Positions 35,148 to 43,631 of a stretch of 50,880 nucleotides of DNA are shown here, piece after piece. The translations under genes were made by a program, and so were the position numbers. A model generated the notes under the pieces. It was given only the letters and a program-made list of their open reading frames with translations. It had not been told where the DNA came from and ran no database searches. Positions within the stretch are counted from its first letter, which is position 1. The number at the start of each line of letters is the position of its first letter. Source of the DNA: Deltaproteobacteria bacterium (GTDB taxonomy: Bacteria > Desulfobacterota > Desulfomonilia > UBA1062); NCBI GenBank assembly GCA_018433775.1, contig JAHDQN010000034.1:84479-135358 (forward strand). The letters are read 5' to 3'.

Positions 35148-36209
35148 TCAGAGCGCTTGGAAGAGGACCTTGCGATTGTCGGAAAGCCTGGTGAACCCGC
35201 TGATCACCACGCGGTCGTTGTCGCCGATGCCGGAGACGATCCGGACCCTCTCGTCGTTCATCCCGGATATCTCGACAGGCCTCTTGAACGCCCTGTCTCC
35301 GTCGACGACGAACATGTAGTAGGAGCCGTCCTGTTCCTGCTGCAGTGCCCTCAGGTCCGCCGAGAGGGCCTGGTCGTCACGGAGCACCTCCACCCGCGCG
35401 GTGGTGTAGGTGCCAATCCGGAGCACGGATCCGTTGTTCTCGACCTCCATCTCGATCCGGAAAAGGCCTGTGGCCGGGTTGGCGTTCAGGGAAACCTTGG
35501 TCACGCTGCCGGTGTTGGATTCTCCGCCCCGGGCGTTGTCCACGATCACCCGCTGGCCGGCCCGGATGTTGCGGATGTCGGACTCGCTCACCTCGGAGAC
35601 GAGCCTGACGCGGTCCATCCGGGCAACGACGGCCACCGGCCGCGCCGGGGTGACGAGCTCGCCCTCGCGGGCGTTGAGGTCCAGAATCACCCCTTCGATG
35701 GGGCTGGACAGCGACACCGATTCCACCACGCTCTCAAGGTTGGCCCGGTCGACGTCGAGCTTCATCTTGATTGAATCGAGCTCGCTCTGGGAGACTGCGC
35801 CGGACTCCTTCAGCTCGAGGATACGCTGATAATTCAACAGGGTGGTTTCATAGACCGCCTTGAGCTGGCGATACTGGGCCGAGCTGCGGGGGTCTTCCTT
35901 GTCGAGGCTGATGATCACCTCGTCGGCCCTGACCTTATCGCCCACCTCGTGGTGAACCTTGAGGATCTTGGCGGCAACCTGCGTGACGATCTCGGTCTGC
36001 CTGAGTCCGAGCACCTGGGCGTTCACCCTGCAGAACACGAGGAACTCGCCCCTGCTCACCGTGCTCACCTCGACCGGGATGCCGTTGTCCCGGTAGTACT
36101 GGTCGATGCCCGGAGCCTTCTTGTCCGCCAGGGACGAGATGGCGTTGATCCTTACGAAGACAGCGATCAGGAAGACGATGGCGACCGACAGGTAGATGAA
36201 CTTTTTCAT
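35148..36209 (-). CDS. RND efflux periplasmic adaptor
   Basis: A 353-residue membrane-fusion protein with an N-terminal anchor (about 5-22), a lipoyl half (AAKILKVHHEVGDKVRADEV), a short alpha-hairpin of about 60 residues (EDPRSSAQYRQLKAVYE onward) and the second lipoyl half (GVILDLNAREGELVTPARPV). A beta-barrel and a C-terminal membrane-proximal domain follow. It is the promoter-proximal gene of the operon and connects the RND pump to an outer-membrane channel; no TolC-like gene is adjacent. Confidence 0.9.
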   Translation of the reverse strand: MKKFIYLSVAIVFLIAVFVRINAISSLADKKAPGIDQYYRDNGIPVEVSTVSRGEFLVFCRVNAQVLGLRQTEIVTQVAAKILKVHHEVGDKVRADEVIISLDKEDPRSSAQYRQLKAVYETTLLNYQRILELKESGAVSQSELDSIKMKLDVDRANLESVVESVSLSSPIEGVILDLNAREGELVTPARPVAVVARMDRVRLVSEVSESDIRNIRAGQRVIVDNARGGESNTGSVTKVSLNANPATGLFRIEMEVENNGSVLRIGTYTTARVEVLRDDQALSADLRALQQEQDGSYYMFVVDGDRAFKRPVEISGMNDERVRIVSGIGDNDRVVISGFTRLSDNRKVLFQAL

Positions 36210-36749
36210 GCTTAAGCCCTTTTGCTCAGCCCGGGTTCAGCTTCCCGCGACACCCAGCCTCATATCGGGACCAGGAAATTTTCTGCACGGCGGGGCCATA
36301 TCTCCGAAACGACTTTTTAAGGCCTTGTTTTCCCGCCTCGCGTCCTTCCTTTCATTCCATACATAATATATGAATCAAGATTATCCATAAAAGCATGGGC
36401 TTTTAGTTTTGTCAATTCTCTCGTTGTTTCCCCGGCAGGTCCAGGGCCGGCTCCATGCGGCCTCCGCCACTATGACGCCTTACCCGGATTATTCTACATT
36501 GCACATTACTATCATGACTGTGACATTGGTTTTCCTTTATAAAGGGTATCATTGTGCGTTTGATCTTCAAGGAAGTGATGCTAAATTGCACGATGACATA
36601 TTTATTTCAAGTCGTTCACCCGGTTTTCCGAGAAAACGGATATGAACTCATATTTTGTTATGCAAAAGGTGATCATTCTCAGACAATTCATACTACATCT
36701 TCCAAACAATATCAGCAATACACCAGAATAATAGGTGAGGAGACGATAT
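36210..36749. other. Divergent intergenic region between the RND operon and the chemoreceptor
   Basis: 540 bp, AT-richer than its flanks. Besides a reverse-strand promoter, it holds a small hairpin (TAAAAGC-ATGG-GCTTTTA at 36388-36405). No gene is seen. Confidence 0.4.
36387..36415 (-). promoter_or_regulatory. Sigma-70-like promoter for the RND operon
   Basis: On the reverse strand TTGACA (36415-36410) and TTTTAT (36392-36387) are spaced by 17 bp, giving an RNA with a leader of about 170 nt before the adaptor start. An inverted repeat overlaps the -10 region. Confidence 0.5.
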
Positions 36750-38879
36750 ATGATCAATTTACTTGATTCCTTCAACAAGATGAAACTCAATGCAAAGCTC
36801 AAATACGGATTCGGCATTGTGATTTGCCTGCTGCTGGGGATCATGATCATCTATCAGTTCAGCGTAGAAACCTCATCGAGACAGTTCGGCAATCTCATGA
36901 ATGTCGAGCTCAAACTTGCTGACCACGCTACACAGGTCAAGGCCCTCATGTATGCCTGCAGAAGCAACGAGAAAGACTTCCTCATGTACCACGATAGAAA
37001 GCATGTCGCTGATCTGCGGGATAACGTCGGATTGCTCAAGCAGAAGGCCTCGTCCATGGAGAAACTCGCGAGAAGAACCGGGTATGACGAAGAATCGCGT
37101 AAAGCCGCATCGATCGCCTCGCTGGCGGATAATTACGAAGACACCTTCGCCCGGATCGTCGAATCGTGGGAACGCAAGGGTTTCACCGGAGCCACCGGGC
37201 TGCAGGGTGATTTCGGCTCTGCCGCTGCACAGCTCGCTGAGAAGATGAAGGAACACCAGGTCGATGATCTGTACCAGGCGTTTCTCCGGATGTGGGTCTG
37301 TGAAGGGGAATACCGGAGAACCGAGTATGCCGACGCCAAAGAAGACTTTTATGCCAGTATGGATCATTACGCCGCACTGGTATCGCAGAGCACCTGTAAC
37401 CAGGAGTCCAAGGAAAAGCAGCTCAATGCCCTGAAGGAGTATCGGGCGGCCTATGAGCAGTACCTTGAAGAGGAGTTCTTTTTCAGCGTCATGAGGGTTG
37501 CCCTGGAGGACATGGAGCGTGCGCTCAAGGAGGTCTATGTCCCGAAGGCCGGGGAACTCATGCTGAACATCCGCAAGGACGAGAAAGACTACCTCATCAC
37601 CGGCAACGAGACGTATGTCTCGGATCTCCACAGCTCCATCGATACCCTGCTCGACGAATTCACCAAGGCAGGGATTCTTGAAGAGCACACCGAATCTGCG
37701 AGAATCCTGCTGGACCAGTACAGAAATGCCTTTGACCTCCTCGTCGAAGAGGACAACAAGATAAAGGTGTACAAGACCTCTTTGGAGGAAGTGGCCCAGT
37801 CTATCGAGAAACAGGTGGACGAGATCTATACCTCGGTTACTTCCATGGCGAACACTGAGAGCGGCAGGACCGTATCCTCCGCGAAAAGGCTCTCGTGGAT
37901 CGCCATCGTCATCGGCATTGCCGTGATCGGGTTCGGCGTATGGCTTGCCTATATCATCACCAACTCGATCACCAGGCCCATCTATCAGGTCATCGAGGGT
38001 ATCACAGGCTCTTCGGGACAGGTCGAAAAATCGGCCTCACAAATCGCCGCAGCCTCCGGATCGCTCTCCCAAGGTACTGCCGAGCAGGCGGCGGCCCTTG
38101 AAGAGACATCTTCTACGCTCGAAGAAATATCTTCCATGACGCAGCACAATGCCGATAACGCAGCCGAGGCCGATTCTCTGATGGCGCAGAACAGGCAGGT
38201 AGTGGAGATGGCAAACGAATCCATGGGACATCTGTCAAACTCCATGGACGAGATCGCTCAGGCCCGCGAGGAAAACCAGAAGATCATCCAGACGATCGAG
38301 GAGATGAAAGAAGTCATCGACACCATCAACCAGATTGCGTTTCAGACGAACCTCCTGGCGCTCAATGCAGCAGTCGAGGCGGCAAGGGCCGGAGAGGCCG
38401 GGGCCGGCTTTGCGGTGGTCGCCGATGAGGTGAGGAACCTTGCAAGCAGGTCCGCTGAGGCGGCAAAAAATACGGCGGAGCTGATCGAAAGCACGATCAG
38501 CAGGGTCAAGAAAGGCTCGGATATGGTAAGCAGAACCTCTGAGGTGTTTCAGGAGCTCGTCAGCAAGACCGCCCAGCATTTCGCGGATGCCACGGAGAGC
38601 ACCAGAAAGGTCAGCGAGCTGATCAACGACATCGCGGTTGCATCGTCTGAACAGGCCAAGGGGGTCGAGCAGGTCAATACCGCCATGATCGACATAGACA
38701 AGGTCATCCAGCAGACCGCCGCACAGGCCGAGGAGTTTGCCAGCTCGTCGCATGATCTGAAAAATTTGTCCGATGCCGTGAAGGCTTTCGTGAAAAAGCT
38801 CGTGGACGTGGTAGGGGAAAACCCCGAGAAGACTTTCGGACACATCGGCCAACCCCGGGGCAGAAAGAACCGGAAATAA
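36750..38879 (+). CDS. Methyl-accepting chemotaxis protein with a two-part helical sensor, no clear HAMP
   Basis: A 709-residue chemoreceptor. TM1 is at about 18-37 and TM2 at about 380-403 ([20 protein letters not shown]). The periplasmic part of about 340 residues contains the same motif twice, [12 protein letters not shown] and [12 protein letters not shown], as in the helical bimodular (HBM) sensor, which binds small organic acids in known cases. TM2 is followed almost directly by the signalling coiled coil, so a standard 50-residue HAMP is not evident. The tip [20 protein letters not shown] is intact. The C-terminus lacks a CheR-tethering pentapeptide. The start at 36750 follows GAGGAG. 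A small inverted repeat (GAGCCC/GGGCTC) follows the stop. Confidence 0.9.
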   Translation: MINLLDSFNKMKLNAKLKYGFGIVICLLLGIMIIYQFSVETSSRQFGNLMNVELKLADHATQVKALMYACRSNEKDFLMYHDRKHVADLRDNVGLLKQKASSMEKLARRTGYDEESRKAASIASLADNYEDTFARIVESWERKGFTGATGLQGDFGSAAAQLAEKMKEHQVDDLYQAFLRMWVCEGEYRRTEYADAKEDFYASMDHYAALVSQSTCNQESKEKQLNALKEYRAAYEQYLEEEFFFSVMRVALEDMERALKEVYVPKAGELMLNIRKDEKDYLITGNETYVSDLHSSIDTLLDEFTKAGILEEHTESARILLDQYRNAFDLLVEEDNKIKVYKTSLEEVAQSIEKQVDEIYTSVTSMANTESGRTVSSAKRLSWIAIVIGIAVIGFGVWLAYIITNSITRPIYQVIEGITGSSGQVEKSASQIAAASGSLSQGTAEQAAALEETSSTLEEISSMTQHNADNAAEADSLMAQNRQVVEMANESMGHLSNSMDEIAQAREENQKIIQTIEEMKEVIDTINQIAFQTNLLALNAAVEAARAGEAGAGFAVVADEVRNLASRSAEAAKNTAELIESTISRVKKGSDMVSRTSEVFQELVSKTAQHFADATESTRKVSELINDIAVASSEQAKGVEQVNTAMIDIDKVIQQTAAQAEEFASSSHDLKNLSDAVKAFVKKLVDVVGENPEKTFGHIGQPRGRKNRK

Positions 38880-39023
38880 GGAGCCCTCCAGTACGGGCTC
38901 ACCCCCTGTCCGCAACCTGCTGACCGGAGTGGACAGGAATTCGGAGAGGCACCGGCTTCAATGGATAAAATAATTTACCTGTCTGAAAAGATGAGGGCCA
39001 TTTTCTCATTTTTGCCCCGGGCC

Positions 39024-39052
39024 TTGACAAATAAATCTTCAGGGGTTATGGT
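39024..39052 (+). promoter_or_regulatory. Sigma-70-like promoter for the glycerol ABC operon
   Basis: A perfect TTGACA (39024-39029), a 17-bp spacer and TATGGT (39047-39052) lie 65 bp upstream of the glpS start. Confidence 0.6.
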
Positions 39053-39117
39053 TTTGTAAATTTTATGTTAATTGCAGCTTTTTGCTGATTGATTTGTTAC
39101 GTGGGATAGTTTCTCTT

Positions 39118-40230
39118 ATGGGCATTGTGCTTGAAAATATCACAAAAATCTATGATGGCAAGACCGTCCTGAACAACATCTCTCTCGACATCAACGACGG
39201 CGATTTCGTAACCCTGCTCGGTCCCACCGGCACCGGCAAGACTACCCTCCTGAGGATCATGGCCGGGATCGAGCGCCCTGACCGGGGCAGAGTTTTCTAC
39301 AACGGCGTGGACGTGACCGACGTCCCGGTGCAGAAGCGCGACATCGCAATGGTATACCAGCAGTTCATCAACTACCCCTCTATGACGATTTACGAGAACA
39401 TCGCCTCGCCGCTCAAGATATCCAGGAAGAAAAAGCTCTCGAAAAAAGTGATCGACGAGAAGGTCCGCGCCAATGCAAAACTCCTGGGCATCGACCATGT
39501 CCTCGACCACTATCCCGAAGAGGTCAGTGGCGGGCAGAAACAGCGGACCGCGATTGCACGGGCCCTGTCGAAAGACTCCCAGTTCATCTTCCTGGACGAG
39601 CCGCTTGCCAACCTCGACTACAAGCTGCGCGAGGAACTCAGGGGCGAATTGAAGCGCATATTCCGGAACAAGGGCGGCGCGGTCGTCTATGCGACGCCGG
39701 AACCGGTGGACGCCTTGGCCATGGCGACGCATGTGGGCGTCATGCAGGGAGGCGAGGTGCTGCAGTACGGCCCGGTGCAGGAGGTGTATCACAACCCCTC
39801 GTGCGTGGACGTGGGTTCATATTTCTCCTACCCGACCATGAACATGTTTCCGGCCAGGCTCGTCAAAAAGGGCTCCCGCAGCCTGCTCGCCGTATCCGAT
39901 AATCTTCAGATCGATGTGAGCCCATTGAGCGGCAAGATGACCCGCGAGGATTACCTCCTCGGGGTACACGCCTATGCCCTGAGCATTACAAGAGAAAACG
40001 ACACCATGATTCCCATCGAGACTACCGTCGAGCTTTCCGAGGTGGTCGGTTCCGACACGGAGCTGCATCTCGACTACCACGGTATCAAACTCGTCATGCT
40101 CCTTCAGCAGCTCGTCAGCATCGAGATTGGCGAAGAGATCGAGGTCTATCTCGATCCAGACAGATTCTATATTTTCGAGACCGCGACGAAATCGCTGGTA
40201 GCGAAAACTGGGCAATCTCAAGCGGCATAA
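39118..40230 (+). CDS. glpS: Glycerol-type ABC importer ATPase GlpS
   Basis: A 370-residue ATPase of the carbohydrate-uptake (MalK-like) class. Walker A GPTGTGKT is at 35-42, Q-loop near 81, signature VSGGQ at 136-140 and Walker B FIFLDE at 156-161, followed by a C-terminal MalK-like domain. The H-loop position reads YATPEPVDAL, with Pro194 instead of the usual His. It starts the operon glpS-glpT-glpP-glpQ-DUF2160-SBP, an arrangement known for glycerol uptake in rhizobia. The start 39118 (MGIVLENITK) has only a weak GGGAT upstream. Confidence 0.88.
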   Translation: MGIVLENITKIYDGKTVLNNISLDINDGDFVTLLGPTGTGKTTLLRIMAGIERPDRGRVFYNGVDVTDVPVQKRDIAMVYQQFINYPSMTIYENIASPLKISRKKKLSKKVIDEKVRANAKLLGIDHVLDHYPEEVSGGQKQRTAIARALSKDSQFIFLDEPLANLDYKLREELRGELKRIFRNKGGAVVYATPEPVDALAMATHVGVMQGGEVLQYGPVQEVYHNPSCVDVGSYFSYPTMNMFPARLVKKGSRSLLAVSDNLQIDVSPLSGKMTREDYLLGVHAYALSITRENDTMIPIETTVELSEVVGSDTELHLDYHGIKLVMLLQQLVSIEIGEEIEVYLDPDRFYIFETATKSLVAKTGQSQAA

Positions 40231-40262
40231 AATACGCGCATCGCGCAGCATAAGGGACAATC

Positions 40263-41360
40263 ATGGCCAGTATCGAATTAAGGAATCTTTCGCATTCCTA
40301 TGACGTGATCATGGGCAAGGGGGAAAAGGCCTCGTTCTCCATAAACAACTTGAACGTCCGGTGGGAAGACGGCAAGGCCGTCGCCCTGCTCGGTCCTTCG
40401 GGCTGCGGCAAGACAACCCTGCTCAACGCCATCTCGGGGCTGCTCAAACCCAAGGCTGGGCAGGTCATGTTCAACGATCGGGACGTCACGATGCTCTCGA
40501 CCAAGCAGCGTCATATCGCACAGGTGTTCCAGTTCCCGGTGGTGTACGACTCCATGGACGTCTTCGGCAACCTGGCGTTTCCCCTTCTGAACGACGGATT
40601 CAAGAAAAACGACATCCGGGGCCGGGTCGAGGAGGTCGCTGAGATCCTCGAGCTCCAGGACCTCCTGAAGGTATCGGCTGGGAGGCTCACCCCCGCCGAC
40701 AAGCAGAAGGTGTCGCTCGGCCGCGGCATCATCCGGCCCGACACCGCAGCGGTGCTGCTCGACGAGCCCCTGACCGTGATCGACCCGAAGCTCCAGTGGA
40801 CCCTTCGGAGAAAGCTCAAGCAGGTGCAGCGCCGGTTCAGGATCACCATGGTCTATGTCACCCATGACCAGCACGAGGCCCTGACCTTTGCCGATGTCGT
40901 GACCGTGATGTCAAAGGACGGCAAAATCGCCCAGACCGGCACACCCGAAGAGCTCCACGAGAATCCGGATACCCCCTTTGTCGGGTATTTCATCGGGAGC
41001 CCTGGCATGAACATTCTGGACTGCTCGCTCACGGCAGAAGGGCTCGACTTCGACGGATTCGTCATACCCGTGTCCGACGAGCTGCGGAGCAGGGTTTCCG
41101 GCCCCGGAGACGGCTTGCAGCTCGGGATACGGCCTGAATTTATCTGTTCGCGCCTTGAGCCCGAAAACGGCGCTGTCCCCTTCACGGCCCTGATCATCGA
41201 GGATACCGGGGCATACAGGGTGCTCACCCTGACCATGCATGATATCCGGATAAAAACCCGGATTTCGCAGGCCGAGCAGGTCAGCGAGAACGATACGGTG
41301 TGGGTTTCCTTTCCTGAGCGGCACGTGAAGATCTTCAGGGACGGCTCCAGGATTTATTGA
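40263..41360 (+). CDS. glpT: Glycerol-type ABC importer ATPase GlpT
   Basis: A 365-residue ATPase with Walker A GPSGCGKT (44-51), a normal Walker B (VLLDEP at 164-169) and an H-loop His201 in YVTHDQHEAL. The signature region reads LTPADKQKVSLGRG instead of LSGGQ-x-QR, so its own signature is degenerate. It presumably pairs with GlpS, which has an intact signature but no H-loop His. It lies 32 bp downstream of glpS. Confidence 0.88.
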   Translation: MASIELRNLSHSYDVIMGKGEKASFSINNLNVRWEDGKAVALLGPSGCGKTTLLNAISGLLKPKAGQVMFNDRDVTMLSTKQRHIAQVFQFPVVYDSMDVFGNLAFPLLNDGFKKNDIRGRVEEVAEILELQDLLKVSAGRLTPADKQKVSLGRGIIRPDTAAVLLDEPLTVIDPKLQWTLRRKLKQVQRRFRITMVYVTHDQHEALTFADVVTVMSKDGKIAQTGTPEELHENPDTPFVGYFIGSPGMNILDCSLTAEGLDFDGFVIPVSDELRSRVSGPGDGLQLGIRPEFICSRLEPENGAVPFTALIIEDTGAYRVLTLTMHDIRIKTRISQAEQVSENDTVWVSFPERHVKIFRDGSRIY

Positions 41361-41399
41361 AGACATACAGATGAAGTTATCTTGAAAAAAGGAGGGACG

Positions 41400-42260
41400 A
41401 TGAACAACCGGGCGGTACTTTTCCTGCTCCCCGTGATCGTCATCATGTCACTGAGCGCATTCATCCCGCTCATCACCGTGGTCAACTACTCACTGCACTA
41501 CATCTTCTCCGGCTCCATGCCCCAGTATGTGGGCCTGGCGAATTACGTCGAGGTGCTGCGTGACCCGGAATTCCATGACGCACTAACCAGACAGCTCGTG
41601 TTCAGCACCATGGTGCTGGCAGTAGAGATCCCGCTTGGCATCATGATCGCGCTGGCCCTACCCCGCAAAGGCATCTGGGCATCGATCTCGCTGGTGCTCC
41701 TCGGAATTCCGCTGCTCATCCCGTACAATGTCGTAGGAATCGTGTGGCGGCTCTTCACCCAGTCGGACATCGGCGTGATCCCCAAGGTTCTCGGATTTTT
41801 CGGCTACGCGTACAACGTGGCCCTCGATCCCATCGATGCGCCCCTGACCATATTCATCCTCGATGTCTGGCACTGGACCCCCCTGGTCGTGCTCCTGTGC
41901 TATGCAGGCCTGCAGTCGATCCCGGATGCGTACTATCAGGCCGCGCAGATCGACGGAGCGTCCACCTGGAAGACCTTCCGGTATGTCACGCTACCCAAGC
42001 TGAGGTCGGTGCTGATCCTCGGAGTGCTCCTGAGATTCATGGACTCGTTCAAGATCTATTCCGAACCCCTGCTCCTGACCGGCGGCGGCCCGGGCAGCTC
42101 GACCACGTTCTTCAGTCTCTTCGTTTCGCGGAAGGCAGAGTCCTATGAGCTGGGCTATGCCGGCTCGGTCTCGATGATCTACCTGTTCATCGTCATTGTG
42201 TTCAGCTTTGTGTTCTTCCAGATTATGACCAATATCGGGAAAGGAGGACAGACCAAGTGA
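41400..42260 (+). CDS. glpP: Glycerol-type ABC importer permease GlpP
   Basis: A 286-residue inner-membrane permease with six TM segments and the EAA coupling loop AAQIDGASTWKTFRYVTLP. It belongs to the MalF/UgpA-type carbohydrate permeases. The start 41400 (MNNRAV) follows AAAGGAGGG, preferred over the upstream MKKGG codon at 41382. The stop overlaps the glpQ start (42257-42260). Confidence 0.9.
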   Translation: MNNRAVLFLLPVIVIMSLSAFIPLITVVNYSLHYIFSGSMPQYVGLANYVEVLRDPEFHDALTRQLVFSTMVLAVEIPLGIMIALALPRKGIWASISLVLLGIPLLIPYNVVGIVWRLFTQSDIGVIPKVLGFFGYAYNVALDPIDAPLTIFILDVWHWTPLVVLLCYAGLQSIPDAYYQAAQIDGASTWKTFRYVTLPKLRSVLILGVLLRFMDSFKIYSEPLLLTGGGPGSSTTFFSLFVSRKAESYELGYAGSVSMIYLFIVIVFSFVFFQIMTNIGKGGQTK

Positions 42261-43054
42261 GAAAACGGCACATTGCACTCATCTGCTACTTCGTCATCCT
42301 TTTCATCCCCATCTACTGGATGATCAACACCTCGTTCAAGAGCGATGCGGAGATACTGAGGGAATTTACCATGTTTCCCAAGGAGATCACCCTGAAGAAC
42401 TATGTCGAGATCTTCACCTCGCCCGTGTGGAGAAACAGCTTCATCAACTCGATCATCTACGTCGCCCTGAACGTGGTCATTACCCTGATCGCCGCCATCC
42501 CCGGGGCATATGCCTTTTCCCGGTGGAAGTTCCGAGGGAGCCACCATCTCTTTTTCTGGCTGCTGACCAATCGGATGGCGCCCGGCGCGATCTTCATCGT
42601 CCCGTTCACCGAGCTCTACTACACCCTGCACCTGTACGACACGCACCTTGCCGTGGCACTTGCCCACTGCCTTTTCAACATACCCCTTGCGGTCTGGATC
42701 CTGGAGGGGTTCATGTCGGCGATCCCCAAGGAGATCGACGAGACCGCGTTCATCGACGGTTACAGCTTCCCGAGGTTTTTCGGCAAGATCTTTTTCCCGC
42801 TCGTGGCCCCGGGGATAGGGGTCGCGGCCTTCTTCGCGTTCACCTTCTCATGGGTCGAGCTGCTCATTGCAAAATCGCTCACCATCACCGATGCCAAACC
42901 TGTGGTGGTCACGCTCACGGTCGGGATCGGAGCCGAAGGGGTGAAATGGGGCCTGCTTGCAGCCGCAGGTGTGCTTACCATCATACCCGGCGCCCTGGTG
43001 GTGTATTTCGTGAGAAACTACATGGCCAAGGGCTTTGCCCTGGGAAGGGTGTAG
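42257..43054 (+). CDS. glpQ: Glycerol-type ABC importer permease GlpQ
   Basis: A 265-residue permease, MalG/UgpE type, with six TM segments and a degenerate EAA loop (IDETAFIDGYSFPRFFGKIF). It is the second half of the transmembrane heterodimer. The ATG overlaps the end of glpP, and AAAGGAGG lies inside glpP. It ends 2 bp before the DUF2160 gene. Confidence 0.9.
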   Translation: MRKRHIALICYFVILFIPIYWMINTSFKSDAEILREFTMFPKEITLKNYVEIFTSPVWRNSFINSIIYVALNVVITLIAAIPGAYAFSRWKFRGSHHLFFWLLTNRMAPGAIFIVPFTELYYTLHLYDTHLAVALAHCLFNIPLAVWILEGFMSAIPKEIDETAFIDGYSFPRFFGKIFFPLVAPGIGVAAFFAFTFSWVELLIAKSLTITDAKPVVVTLTVGIGAEGVKWGLLAAAGVLTIIPGALVVYFVRNYMAKGFALGRV

Positions 43055-43056
43055 TC

Positions 43057-43356
43057 ATGCTTGAATGGCTTGTCACGAATACGGAATGGATGTACTGGAC
43101 GATACCGAGCGGCATCTTCTTCGGCGGGCTGTTCCTGACCATCGCCGGCATGGGTGTGTGGGACCACTACAGCCCGAATATCAACCGGAAGGGGTTTCTG
43201 CCGATCGAGACGTCGCGGGGTGACCGCCTGTTCATAGGCATCATCTCCACGATCGCGATCATACTCCTGTGGCTCGCTTTCTTCGGCCAGGACTTCCTCT
43301 GGGGGGCACTCATCCTCTCGGCTGCCTGGTTTTTCGTCGAGGCCAGGTGGGGATGA
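43057..43356 (+). CDS. glpU: Small integral membrane protein (DUF2160), GlpU-like
   Basis: A 99-residue protein with two or three hydrophobic helices: residues 16-32 (IPSGIFFGGLFLTIAGM), about 60-76, and 80-95. The motif GMGVWDHYSP followed by RKGFLPIETSRGDRLFIGII fits DUF2160, the small subunit encoded in rhizobial-type glycerol ABC operons. Its function in transport is unclear. It starts 2 bp after the glpQ stop with GGAAGGG upstream. Confidence 0.8.
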   Translation: MLEWLVTNTEWMYWTIPSGIFFGGLFLTIAGMGVWDHYSPNINRKGFLPIETSRGDRLFIGIISTIAIILLWLAFFGQDFLWGALILSAAWFFVEARWG

Positions 43357-43452
43357 GCCGTGCTGTCATATTCATTTTTCTGAATCCACAGTCTTAGTAC
43401 GCTTGGGAGGACAATGAATACAGGGTCATATTCTTGCCGCTAACGGCTTTGA

Positions 43453-43523
43453 GCACGGTCGGAGAGCGTGCCTTGCAACAGCCCATGCATTGATAACGAC
43501 CGGGACCCCTAAGGGTAGTCCCG
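43453..43523 (+). promoter_or_regulatory. Two hairpins in the glpU-glpV intergenic region
   Basis: GCACG (43453-43457) pairs with CGTGC (43467-43471). CGGGAC-CCC-TAA-GGG-TA-GTCCCG (43501-43523) forms a nested stem. They sit in the 275-bp gap before the binding-protein gene. In ABC operons such structures often protect or set the level of the binding-protein mRNA; that role is inferred. Confidence 0.4.
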
Positions 43524-43631
43524 TCATTCGTATACGATAGTGATGAAAGGGGGTGAGTGGTTCAGACTTACTGAAGGTCAAACAGGGAAGACCAGGTCAT
43601 GAAAAACAGTAGGTTCTTGAGAGGAGGAAAA

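Noticed and set aside
43414..43443. A 9-codon leader-peptide-like ORF (MNTGSYSCR) after GGAGG
   Set aside because: The spacing to the ribosome-binding site is only 3 bp and no attenuator follows directly.
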